Source: Gnetum montanum
Lineage: Eukaryota > Streptophyta > Gnetopsida > Gnetales > Gnetaceae
NCBI GenBank assembly: GCA_015680685.1
Contig: MNCI01009417.1
Span: 69,356-133,355, forward strand
Length of the DNA: 64,000 bases
Reading direction: 5' to 3'
Part shown: positions 24,493 to 35,263 of the stretch, piece after piece
Position numbering within the stretch: position 1 is the stretch's first letter
Layout: the number at the start of each line of letters is the position of its first letter
Translations under genes and position numbers: made by a program
Notes under the pieces: generated by a model
Databases searched by the model: none
Seen by the model: the letters and a program-made list of their open reading frames with translations, nothing else
What the model was told of the DNA's origin: nothing

Positions 24493-25166
24493 ATTAAAGC
24501 CAATTTTGGTTATTGTAGAGCTTGTCTGCATCCTTTGTTGCATGAGCAAGCCTATGCCTAACATGCCTACCCTGGACATGAAGTTGGGTCATCAGGTAGT
24601 ATGGTTTCAGCCAAGGGCCTCCAAGTTCCTGGCCTTCCTACTACAGTAGTCCAATGTGATCATGTGGTCACACCTAGCAATGGAGGCTAGAGTTTCCATC
24701 ACTAAGACATTGCTACCCAGGGCCAACCAAGGCATACTGAGGTTCATGTCGGATGAGCTCACAACTAATGATGAACAAGCAGGTGGTTCAAGGTAAGGCT
24801 GTAAGGGCACTTGTCCCCTAGCTAGGATCTGGAAAATGCCAAAGTTCTCCTATTACAATAAGGGAAATACCCTCTTCATGGCTATGCACATGCATACCAT
24901 GTTCTAGAACCTACCTGGAACCAATACCCAATTTTGATTGTCGTAGAGCTTGTTTGCATCCTTTGTGGCATGAACAAGCCTGTGCCTAACATGCCTACCC
25001 TAGACATGAAGTTGGGTCATCAGGTAGTATGGTTTCAGCCAAGGGCCTCCAAGTTCCTAGCCTTCCTACTATAATAGTCCAATGTGATCATGTGGTCACA
25101 CCTAGCAATGGAGGCTAGAGTTGCCATCACTAAGACATTGCTACCTAGGGCCAACCAAGGCATACT
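24493..25166 (+). repeat. Tandem duplication of about 430 bp (exon 2 of the antisense gene)
   Basis: 24493-24920 is repeated from about 24926. The second copy continues across the C insertion to about 35450. The copies differ by scattered substitutions, so the duplication is old and predates C. Confidence 0.85.
25162..25166. other. Target-site duplication, left (ATACT)
   Basis: ATACT directly precedes the 5' LTR of C and recurs at 35259-35263. The undisturbed duplicate of this site (24731-24743) reads GGCATACTGAGG, which confirms the empty site. Confidence 0.97.
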
Positions 25167-26653
25167 TGAAACACCACAGAATTCTGAGCTTAGTACTTCT
25201 CCAACAAGAATCGAGCCAAGTCATGATGCTTCCCAACATGACTGAAGCTTGAGGACCTCACAGACAGCTTTAAGCAGAGTCGAACTCAACGAGGAGCAAT
25301 TCCTTGGGACCTGCCAGCAACCACGACAACATCTACTATCAAACACTGCAACTTCGGATATCAAGATACTTAGTCTTCACTAAGTATACATTCTCAGCGT
25401 ATACGCCCAACGTATACGCCCAGCGTATATGCCCAAGTATGCATTCTCAGTGTATACGCCCAATATTCCTGGCATATATGCCTAGCATGAAACCCTCGAA
25501 GATGGCATGGAAATAGTGTTTCAGAGCAAGATTTGGTACAAGGCATCAACTCACATGAACAGAGCAATCATCAGATGTTGACATCATGCATCTTGGAGTC
25601 TATACACTGAGCATGTACATCCTACACGTCCAGCGTATACGCCCAGTAGACATAGCGTATACGCCCAGCGTGCATCCCAACGTATACGCCTAGCAAATAT
25701 GACATGTACGCCCAGCGTATACGCATACAAATCAAAACCCTCCAAAACCGTGTCAGATCAAGGTCAACCAAGCTGAACGTCTACAGGTAGCATTCTCATG
25801 GCATCCGAATTCAAACCCGAGCATCGAATGACTTCTATTATTCCAGTCAAGTCTGTACGCCGAGTCCATATGCACAACATGTACACGCCGGTGTATACCA
25901 CTATATGCTAGCGTACAACAGTTTACACTGGCGTACAGCACGCTGTACACTTGTAAAAATTTCATTCTTTTGCACTCGATCAACGCGCCACATGTCACCC
26001 AACCCGAAAGTCTAGCATCCTGCAGCCAATCATCCCCTCTCAAATCCAAATCCCACGTCTAAACTTGTATAAAACCCCAATTTTTTAATATATGGCAATT
26101 TGGAGCAAACCAGAGACAAAAGAGATGTCGAGAAATGAGTGCAGAAACCCTGTATGCTGGACCTTACCCTACACGCTGAGCATACAGCTTTTACGCTGTG
26201 CCTGCAAGTGAACCCAGTACACAGTCATCCCTACATTCACCGGGGCTATTCGTCCGCCTTGTGTTAGAGCCACAACTGCGTTAGACCGGTGCATTGTAAC
26301 TCTCACTTCGCAATAACATTGCTACATTTCTTTGCTACAATTTTTTACAGTTTTTCATTCATTGTTGTATGTTTACTGTTTACACTCTTTTACGTTTACG
26401 CTTTGCTTATGCTAGTTATGCTATTTATGCTTCGTTTTACATTAGTCACGTCGTTTACATATAACCCAACGTATAGCACATCGGTGTACGTTCAGGGAAA
26501 TCCTTGTCTGATCCGCATGTGGACCACCCAAGGTACTCTGCCTTCGTTAATTCCTACTTGTCCTCAAGCGACGGTAGGGTCTTCTATGCGTGTCCTGAGA
26601 TCTCTAAGTTTATGTTTCATTCCAACCAGAGACTGACGATTTCGGATGGTACA
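25167..26653 (+). repeat. 5' LTR of element C
   Basis: Starts TGAAACACC and ends GATGGTACA (1487 bp). U3 holds repeated AGCGTATACGCCCA words, including the perfect palindrome GCGTATACGC at 25397-25406. A conserved U5 block CTTGTCCTCAAGCGACGG lies near 26559. Confidence 0.95.
26068..26074 (+). promoter_or_regulatory. TATA box of the 5' LTR of C
   Basis: TATAAAA after AACTTG. The 3' LTR has the same box at about 34665, followed by GGGGTTGGCAATTT near 34693, the likely start of R. Confidence 0.65.
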
Positions 26654-26658
26654 GAAAT

Positions 26659-26677
26659 TGGCTCTAGAAGGAGAGCC
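26659..26677 (+). other. Primer-binding site of element C
   Basis: TGGCTCTAGAAGGAGAGCC lies five bases after the LTR. It is close to the tRNA-Asn-type site of D (TGGTGCTAGAAGGAGGGCC), with substitutions. Confidence 0.75.
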
Positions 26678-26736
26678 AAAACTTCTTAAAACTTACTATG
26701 CTTCAGAAATCCCAGGGTCTACGCTGCTGAGTATAC

Positions 26737-26975
26737 GTCGACTTTGTCTGTAAACCTCCCAGCATCTACGCTACTGCATTTACGTCGACTCTGTCTGCAA
26801 ACCTCCCAGCGTCTATGCTGCTGCGTTTACCCTGACTTTGTCTGCAAGCCTCCCAGCATCTACACTATTGCATTTACGTCGACTCTGTTTGCAAACCTCC
26901 CAGCGTCTACGCTGTTGTGTTTGCGCTGACTCTGTCTGCAAACCTCCCAGTGTCTACGCTGCTGTGTTTACACTA
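26737..26975 (+). repeat. 47-bp minisatellite in the leader of C
   Basis: About five copies of a unit with CAAACCTCCCAGCGTCTACG followed by CTGCTGCGTTTACG and GACTCTGTCTG. Looser TACGCT-rich sequence continues to about 27240. D has a different array in its leader. Confidence 0.85.
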
Positions 26976-27290
26976 CACTCTCTACGTTGTAGAATCTGTT
27001 TACGCTGTACGCTAACTTTTTCTACGCTGTTTAGTATACACTTCATGCTCTACGCTAACTCTGTCTACAATGTATGCCATAAACTCCGTCTATGCTGCGT
27101 ACCTTACGCTATATGCTGCTCTGCCTACACATTTTAAGGTATACCTATACGATGTCACTATATTCTAGGCATTGAAGCATATACGCTGAGACCCAGTCTA
27201 TATGCTGTATGCAACGAACGTAGGTGTACGCTGTACTAAGTATACCAGTTCCATACCCCTTCCACTGTGTCTTATTCACAACCATTCATC

Positions 27291-30200
27291 ATGAACACTA
27301 CGAACCCCAATGCTACAACCAAGCCAATCACAGACATCATGGGCACCATGGCCGTTCAACAACCTATAGCACAACCCATGGTGGGGCCTCGCCAGTCTCT
27401 CAGATTGCAAGGGAGGGACTCATCATTTAACATTATACCCCAGGAACAATACAATTTCAAATGCGTGAAAATACAAGCCGACCTAACCGTGGACCAAATT
27501 GAGATGGAGGTTAAAAGGCAATACGAATTGTTTCACAGGGGAGGACATGAGTTCATCCCTTTACCATATGATATCATTCGTCTCCCAGAGCATTACTCTG
27601 AGCTTATCTCTCAGCTCCTACTACTAAAGAATCAGCCCCTGGACCAGTCTACAGCAAATCCTCAATTGGAAGAGGAGGATGACTTCGCAGCTCAATCCAA
27701 GCACGAAGATTCGTATCACACCCTCAGCCCACAAACTTATACAAACCCATCGTTTCACCCATTCACGGGTGAAACTACGTCCCTCCAGCCATTCAAAATC
27801 ATGCAAGCGCATGTGCCTCAACAAGAGGCACCCACTCTTATCCCCATTCCTCCAGCGACCGATGTTCAAGTCAACACGCTTCCCCTCGTAATTCCTCCTA
27901 TGGCCACAGTACCCCCGTTCTTACAAATACAACCTCCTCAAAATAATGTAGGAGCAACCTTCCTGCCCCGAGTGATAGGAATGTCACATGTGATACCGGC
28001 TTCTACATCCACTCATTACATTCTTCGGATCCAAACCCAAGGGGCCCCTTTCACCATTGTAACTCAACCAATTCAAAGTGCCCCTATACAAAACGTGACT
28101 ACCCAATGGGCAGCGATTGGTGCTCAACTGCATCAGTTCCCTCATTATAGCATACTGCCTCACACAATTCTACTAGCTAACATCCCTCAAGGACAACCAC
28201 AACAACAGCAACCCCTTGCCTACAATATGCCGCCCCTAATACCACCCACTACAAATATCCCACAAGTATAGCCTCCGACCACACAACTTTCTGCCTTCCA
28301 ACCCACTGTCCAACAATCTAACATGTATACCGTACAACATCCCCAACATGCTATCTCACCTAGCACCCAAGACTGGGCTGACGCTAAAAAGCTAATGCAG
28401 GAGCTAACCGACGAGGTCAAGCACCTCAAGACAGCTGTCGATGGGGAGCTCAAGGTAGTGGACTTCTATCACGATGACCCCATCAGCTCTTCGGTTCCAC
28501 CTCTAACATTACCCAAGGGTGTATCTTTGCCCACGTTGACTAAGTACAATGGGGAGATAGACCCTAATGCCCACCTCATAACGTTTAGACTAGAATGTGC
28601 CCTACTTCAGGCATGGTTACATGCCATTCTGCGAGTGTTCCCCATGTCCCTTGCAAGGAGAGCGCTTGATTGGTATCAGGCCTTGTCACAAAACTTAGTA
28701 TCTTCTCTGGAAGATCTGTTACACCAATTCGTCACCAGGTTCAAGTACAACTTGAAGCCTGAAGCAACACTGGACAGCCTCATACAGGTAAAATAGGCAC
28801 CTCTTGAACCTGTCCAAAAATTCATCCAACGGTGGAGTGCTGCTCTCAATGAGCTCCATGAGCTAATCTTAGAGAAGTATCTCCTCACCATTCTAAAAGG
28901 AGCTATCAACGATTTTGTCAAATCCAAACTATATTATCTCAATACATGTAATCTGAGTCAAGCGTTTGTACAAATCAAGAGCATAGAGGAGGTAGCACAA
29001 AACAGTCATGATCCTACATATTTAGCCTTTAAGAATCAACATAGTAAGAAAGATAAAGAAAAAGTTAAAATAACTATAGCAGTAGTGGCAGAAACACAAC
29101 AAGAAAATGTGGGAAAACAAAGCAAACCACCTGTTGCCCTTGCTAACTACACTAAACCCACTCCCACGACCACATCAAAATCATCTACATCACAAAACCC
29201 AAAATCGGGTCGTGTGAGAAACTTCGAGAGGAAGGACCCCTCTCAATACACACCACTACCCATGAAACCATTGCAGTTGTTCAACCAACTCCTAAAGGCT
29301 GGATTATTGAAACATAAACAGTTGTCCCCTGCAGCGATCCAAAGGCATGATCGGTTCTGTCAACTGGTTCAGAACCCAAGCCTGGCAACCCCAGATGAGC
29401 CCCCAGTACCAAAAGGCTTTAGAATGGATTTTTTCTGCAATTATCATCAATGTAATGCGCATGGCACGGATTATTGTTTCATCCTAAAACAAGATATCCA
29501 ACGAATGATCAACGGAGGTCAGATCACTTTTGATGAAGCCAATCCGGTCCAACCACAAAACCAGGCCATTGGTGTGTATAAAGATCCTCTAAATACCAAA
29601 GAGGCACCATACATGATCAACACAATCTACCTTGATAACGAACCTAAAACCCCTAGCATTAACACCGTCTATTCTGACCATGAGCGGCAAACGCCTAATA
29701 AATCATTTGTAGTGCGTATTCCTCCCACTGTACAAACATCCTCATCTCAACCATCATGCCCCCCACAAAAACCTTATGTCGTCCGAGTATCCCCCGCCGT
29801 AGCAACTCCTAACACCTCGACATGCGAAAAATCATACGTGGTGCGCATACCTCCCATGGCTACTACCGCAAACTCACCAACACCTCCTATTCGGTCTGCC
29901 TCCTACATAGTCCGAGTACCACCTACGGTCGCAACAACAAAGGTACAACCCCCAACTAGGCCAATGCCATACGTCGTTAAGACACCCGAACATCCTGGTG
30001 ACCACTAGTCCTCCACTTTGCAGACACAGAATAAATCGAGACCCTATGTCATCAAGGTGCCCAGCCAACCTGACACTCAACTGCATGCAACCGTCTAAAC
30101 ACAACCCTGCCCTTCTCCATACGTAGTACAAGTTCCAAAGCAACCTGAAGTCACGAAACCAACTGCACCCCCACGCCACACACGAGAACGCCTAGCAAAT

Positions 30201-31464
30201 AAGCTTACACATGAACACTTGGAGAAGGAGCGTCAACGGCTACCCATAGGACCTCCTAAACCTACCCCGCTAAAAGCAGTACCCATGACACCACCTAACA
30301 ATAAACCAAACGTAACCTATGAGGGTGAATCATCCAAAATACACAATACACCTAAATTAATGATTCCAAGTAACAATGACAAATCAACTATGCATGAAAT
30401 AAAACTGTTGGGCCCAATGGACCAAGTCACTGCCGATAAACATGCGCCCAACAGTAGAGATCTAGCAACAGCTCTAACGCAGGTCATGCAGGCACTCAAA
30501 CAAAAAAATACTTCACTAAGCTTATACGACCTAGTGTTGACATCTCAAACCCACCGCGAAGCTCTAGTGCGCATACTTGCCTCCAAATGAACCTTCAATT
30601 CATGCGGTAATGTACTCGCCTCAAGGGTCAACTCCTAAGCCATTGAGTTTCCACAACGACAACGTCAAGGTGGATGAGAAAACAAGAGAGGTAACAACGA
30701 CACCTATGTTCATAAAAATATGAATAAATTAATTCAAGATATGTAGGGTCCATGTAGATGATGGAGCCACTACAAATGTAGTGTCGTATCCCATCGTCAA
30801 ACAACTGGGGCTTACAGAGCTAATCAGACCGACCACCACCACGTGTTTGAAATCATTCAGCGGATCGCGCGTGATAGTCAAAGGCACTGTGACTTTAGAC
30901 TTCATAGTAGGGGATCAATTCCCCACATTTTTTGACTTTGTGGTAATCGATGAAATGACAGGGTTCAACCTAATATTGGGAAGGCCTTGGCTAGCCCAAC
31001 TGAAAGCAGTCTCTTTCCCTATACACCAAGAGATTCACCTGCCTTACGAAGGTGGCGAAATCATTATACACAGGGAGGTTGCTACACCCATCATCTCATC
31101 GTACATAGATACAGACCAAGGCTCAGAGGTTAAGCTCGAAGAGCCTAAACAAGATGATACAAATGAACAACAACCAGTAGGCGATAATCTCTTAAACACA
31201 AAGGAAAATCTACCCAAAACAGAAACACCCAGGCCTGAAATCGTACATGCACAGCCTCACTCAAAAACTACAACTAACACAGAAATCACAATATATGCAG
31301 AAGCATCTGAAAAAACCAATGTGGGAACTATGTCATCAGATATCCCGTGGGCTAAATTACCATTCAACGTGATCAGCGAAGGAGACGCTGAATATAGAAT
31401 CATACCCGCTAACGCATCTCCTAACATTAAAATGAGAAAAATCAAAAAATTACTAAACCAATAA
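27291..31464 (+). pseudogene. gag-PR: gag-protease polyprotein of element C
   Basis: Virion core plus protease. The start ATG (MNTTNPNATTKP) matches D. Gag blocks: GGHEFIPLPYDII near 27544, LKVVDFYHDDPISSSVPPLT near 28450, FVTRFKYNLKPEATLDSLIQ near 28727, the finger CNYHQCNAHGTDYC near 29438 (C-x2-H-x4-H-x4-C), and repeated YVVR(V/I)(S/P)P(A/T)VA segments (29720-29990). Protease has HVDDGATTNV near 30752, GFNLILGRPWLAQL near 30961 and C-terminal LPFNVISEGDAEYRIIP. One long frame is interrupted by four TAG codons (near 28269, 28794, 30006, 30097), each aligning with Gln in D, plus a small deletion and frameshift near 30575. Otherwise well preserved. Confidence 0.9.
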
Positions 31465-31474
31465 ACAAAAACTT

Positions 31475-31890
31475 TTCTGAAATGACGTTAAACTACAAAT
31501 TGTCTGAAATGACGTTAAACTACAAATTGTCCGAAATGATGTTAAACTACAAATAGTCCGAGATGACGTTAAACTACAAATTGTCCAGAATGATGTTAAA
31601 CTATCATGTCTGCAATGACATAAAACTAGCCACGATCAGAAATGATCGGTCTACCAAGAGAAATCCACCCATGTCATTTGAAACCTCCCTTGTTCACGCA
31701 TGGCCCGAAATGGCCTTAAACTAGTACATGTGGCCCGAAATGGCCTTAAACTAGTGCATATGGCCCGAAATGGCCTTAAAGTGCATGAAACCTCTCTTGC
31801 TTATGCATGGCCCGAAATGGCCTTAAACTAGTGCATACGGCCCGAAATGGTCTTAAACTAGTGCAAGTGGCCCAAAATGGCTTTAAACTA
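31475..31890 (+). repeat. Boundary repeat block C1 (27-bp and 30-bp units)
   Basis: About five copies of the 27-bp unit with GTCCGAAATGATGTTAAACT are followed by six copies of a 30-bp unit with TGGCCCGAAATGGCCTTAAA and CTAGTGCATA. They lie right after the protease stop, as in A and D. Confidence 0.9.
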
Positions 31891-32103
31891 GATCATCTAT
31901 CTACACTTCATTTTTCTCCCAAATTCCAGTTTATTGTTCGAATTTATGCTTGCATTTTCGTGTTGTCAATAACAAATTCTGCAATTATCCTTTGCTTATA
32001 ATTAGATTCCTTATAATTACATTTGTGCACTATACTTAAACTACAAAAACAAACCAAAACATTTTATATTGTCGTGTCATGTTTACATTTAAACTCAAAA
32101 TCC

Positions 32104-32110
<7 letters not shown>

Positions 32111-32140
<30 letters not shown>
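32111..32140. repeat. (AT)15 microsatellite
   Basis: Perfect AT run in the 3' flank of the antisense exon remnant. D has TATATATAT at the homologous place (near 54998). Confidence 0.95.
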
Positions 32141-32143
<3 letters not shown>

Positions 32144-32258
32144 ATGATGTACAAGTACAAGAAGGTAACTGATTTTATTCATCCGTTCAATACAACTCAA
32201 AACACTCAATTTATGACTCATGTAAAAAATGAGAGCTAGAATAATTTCAAAACAAGAA

Positions 32259-32359
32259 TTACACATCAAGGACAAGAGGGTCGTCCCCTTTAGATCCACC
32301 AACATCATGGATCCCTACTCCACTAGGGCCAGCTTCTTGAACATCATCATCGTCTTGAC
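32259..32359 (-). pseudogene. Last-exon remnant of the antisense gene in element C
   Basis: After an acceptor-like TTTATAAG the minus strand reads GQDDDDVQEAGPSGVG and ends LVLDV-stop (TAA at 32261-32259). D ends with GRGNDGVQEVGPSGAG ... PPIPDV-stop, and A and B have corresponding last exons. Only this exon and part of the preceding intron (to about 32440) remain. The sequence then jumps to 3' UTR repeats, which marks the internal deletion that removed the rest of the antisense gene and pol. Confidence 0.88.
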
Positions 32360-32454
32360 CTTATAAAATGCTAAAGAAACAATCAACATAAGAACAAAAG
32401 AAAAAAATTTCAAACATTATTCAGCAAACGAATTTCATGATTTATCCTAGAATC

Positions 32455-32820
32455 ATGATGGTAAACTGATACCACAACCCGTCCTAGAATCATGATGGTA
32501 AACTAATACCATAGAACAGTCCTTGCATCATGACTTAAAACTGATACCACAGCTCAGTCCTGGCATCATGATGATAAACTGATACCACAGAGTATTCACA
32601 AAGACAATAAACTAGTACCTGTCTGGCACAACAGTAAACTGCCACAGTCAGATTCACCAGAGTCCACTAAGACTATAAACTGGTTTGCCTCTTCATGGTC
32701 CGCCAAAACTAGAAACTGGCAATGTACCATCTGCCACGACGCTAAACGGGAAATGTCCAATGGGTCATGACATAAAACTAACCCATGATAGTCCGCTAAG
32801 ACTATAAACTGGCAATTTCA
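32455..32820 (+). repeat. 3' UTR repeat block of C
   Basis: Units with GTCCT..CATCATGATGGTAAACTG and ATACCACAG, then GTCCGC(T/C)AAGACTATAAACTGG copies, the same family as block A3. From about 32830 to 33710 follows non-coding 3' UTR conserved with A and D (e.g. AGAGTCTTGTTCTACC near 33467, TTGACAAGGATCAGCATGAC near 33533). Confidence 0.88.
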
Positions 32821-33710
32821 TCTTTGGTTCCTCAATCTGCGGCTTCACCCCAACTTCATCAAAATCGCTGCATCGCTCGCCATCAGTCGATCCTACCAGC
32901 ATTGCTACCATTCATATACAGTGCCTGAAATCTCATCTGGTGCTTTTGTTTCATCAGTGGATATTTAAGTCTAAGCTTTCTTACTCACTCATGGGTTTCT
33001 TGTTTTCTTGGAGTTGCATTTGTAGGATGACACTCAGAGGTGTTCATACAAGAATGCACTTCGTTGTAAGCAGCAAGGTGAGACGTTGTACACAACACAC
33101 GTGGCAAGACTAAATCAAGCCATTCACTAGTACATCTCCCGTTACATGTCCCACCTATCCCTCAACATCTCCTACTTGGTTATGTCCCGAACACATTCGG
33201 TATAGCCCGAAACATTGAACATACTTTTGCATATTGCGCCACTCTTAAACGATTGCAACCCACAGCATGACATTTGAGCATGAACATAAGAATCTCCAAA
33301 AAAAAGTTCATGGCTAAAATAATCAAGTAACATCTCATTGCATGGCTTTGGCTCTCCGCCAACAGGTCCCCTCTAAACACTAAACAAAGGCCCTGTTCCT
33401 CCAGAGAACACAACACATCACCACATGGCTTTGGTTGTGCCAACAAGTCCTCTTGGACACTAATCAAGAGTCTTGTTCTACCAAAGGACGCACATCTCAT
33501 GTCTTGATTCCGAGTCTGCTAAACAATGGCTATTGACAAGGATCAGCATGACCCGTATACACACCAGAGCATCCCCTTTACCTATGTACTATTGAACATG
33601 GTACGATGATGTCTGGCCAAGTGGCAAAGGATAATGTTTCTACCAAGTTGCTTGTGGTGTTTTGCATTTCTTTGTCAACACTTCTCGGGTCGATTCCTCC
33701 AAGTGTCAAC

Positions 33711-33723
33711 AAAGAGGGGCCAA
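33711..33723 (+). other. Polypurine tract of element C
   Basis: AAAGAGGGGCCAA directly before the 3' LTR. Confidence 0.85.
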
Positions 33724-35258
33724 TGAAACACCACAAAATTCTAAGCTTAGTACCTCCAACAAGAATCGAGCCAAGTCATGATGCTCCCCAACATGACTGA
33801 AGCTTGAGGACCTCACAGACAGCTTCAAGCAGAGTCAAACTCAACGAGGAGCAATTCCTTGGGACCCACCGATGACCACGACAACATCTGCTATCAAACA
33901 TTGCAACTTCAGAGATCAAGATACTTAGTCTTCACTAACTATACATTCTCAGCGTATACGCCCAAGTATGCATTCTCAGCATATACGCCCAATAGGAACA
34001 GCGTATATGCCCAACATTCTCAGCGTATACGCCCAATATTCCCGGCGTATATGCCCAATATTCCCGGCGTATACACCTAGCATGAAACCCCCGAAGATGG
34101 CATGGAAATAGCATTTCAAAGAAAGATTTGGTACAAGGCATCAACTCACACGAATAGAGAAATCATCAGATGTTGACATCATGCATCTTGGAGTCTATAC
34201 GTTGATCATGTACATCCTGCACGTCCAGCGTATATGCCTAGTAGACACAGCGTATATGCCTAGCAGACATAGCGTATACGCCCAGTGTGCATCCCAGCAT
34301 ATACACCCAGCAAATATGACATGTACGCATAGCGTATACACATACAAATCAAAACCCTCTAGAACCGTGTCAGATCAAGGTCAACCAAGCTGAATGTCTA
34401 CAGGCAGCATTCTCATGGCATCCGAATTCAAACCCAAGCATCGAATGACTTCTTTTGTTCCAGTCAAGTCTGTACGCCGAGTCCATACACCCAGCATGTA
34501 CATGCCAGCGTATAGCACTGTATGCTGGCGTACAGCATGTTGTACACTTGTAAAAATTTCATTCTTTTGCACCTGGTCAACGTGCCACATGTCACCCAAC
34601 CTGAAAGTCCAGCATCCCGTAGCCAATCATCCCCTCTCAAATCTGAGTCCCATGTCTAAACTTGTATAAAAACCCCAATTTTTCAATATATCGGGGTTGG
34701 CAATTTGGAGCAAACTAGAGACAAAAGAGACGCCGAGAAACGAGAGCAGAAACCTTGTATGCTAGACCTTACCTTGCACGTTGAGCATATAGCTTTCACG
34801 CTGTGGTTGCAGGTGAACCCAGTACACAGTCATCCTTGCATCCACCAGGGCTATTCGTCCGCCTTGTGTCAAAGCCACAACTGTGTTAGACCGATGCATT
34901 GTAACTCTCACTTCGCAATAACATTGCTACATTTCTTTGCTACAATTTTTTACAGTTTTTCATTCATTGTTGCATGTTTACTGTTTACGCTCTTTTACGT
35001 TTACGCTTCGCTTACGCCAGTTACGCTGTTTACGCTTTGTTTTACATTAGTCACGTCATTTACATATAACCCAACATATAGCACATCGGTGTACATTCGG
35101 GGAAATCCCTATCTGATCCACGTGCAGACCACCCAAGGTACTCTATCTTCATTAATTCCAACTTGCCCTCAAGCGAAGGTAGGGTCTTCTATGCGTGTCC
35201 TGAGATCTCCAAGTTTCTGTTTCATTCCAGCTGGAGACTGACGATTTCGGATGGTACA
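33724..35258 (+). repeat. 3' LTR of element C
   Basis: TGAAACACC...GATGGTACA, 1535 bp. It carries the same AGCGTATACGCCCA words as the 5' copy, in different number (33950-34330), which accounts for part of the length difference. Confidence 0.95.
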
Positions 35259-35263
35259 ATACT
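35259..35263. other. Target-site duplication, right (ATACT)
   Basis: Second copy of ATACT after the 3' LTR of C; antisense-gene sequence of B resumes immediately (GAGGTTCATG). Confidence 0.97.

Larger units (their letters stand above)
24484..25166 (+). pseudogene. Antisense gene of element B, exon 2 in tandem duplicate (5' part)
   Basis: The acceptor ATTGCAAG precedes 24484. Copy 1 (24484-24917) encodes KPILVIVELVCILC, VVWFQPRASKFLAFLLQ, NVIMWSHL and later NKGNTLFMAMHMHTMF, matching exon 2 of A and D (FCP1/NIF-like). Copy 2 starts near 24925 with CCCAATTTTGATTGTCGTAG and repeats the same exon until element C interrupts it at 25167; it resumes at 35259. The catalytic position again reads VEL instead of DLN/DxD. 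TAG and TGA stops are present in both copies. Confidence 0.78.
25167..35258 (+). mobile_element. Element C, non-autonomous Tat/Ogre-type retrotransposon
   Basis: Complete insertion of 10,092 bp: LTRs 25167-26653 and 33724-35258 with TG...CA ends, PBS, leader minisatellite, gag-protease, boundary repeats, the last exon of the antisense gene, 3' UTR and polypurine tract. It is flanked by the 5-bp duplication ATACT. RT, RNase H and integrase are absent, and so is most of the antisense gene. It is therefore an internal-deletion derivative of a D-like element that would depend on enzymes from elsewhere. By eye the two LTRs differ at roughly one base in ten over about 165 bp near their 3' ends, mostly transitions. 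Confidence 0.96.

Noticed and set aside
26744-27137. Open frames with repeated Leu/Cys-rich peptides in the leader of C
   Set aside because: Products of the 47-bp minisatellite between PBS and gag, upstream of the gag start.
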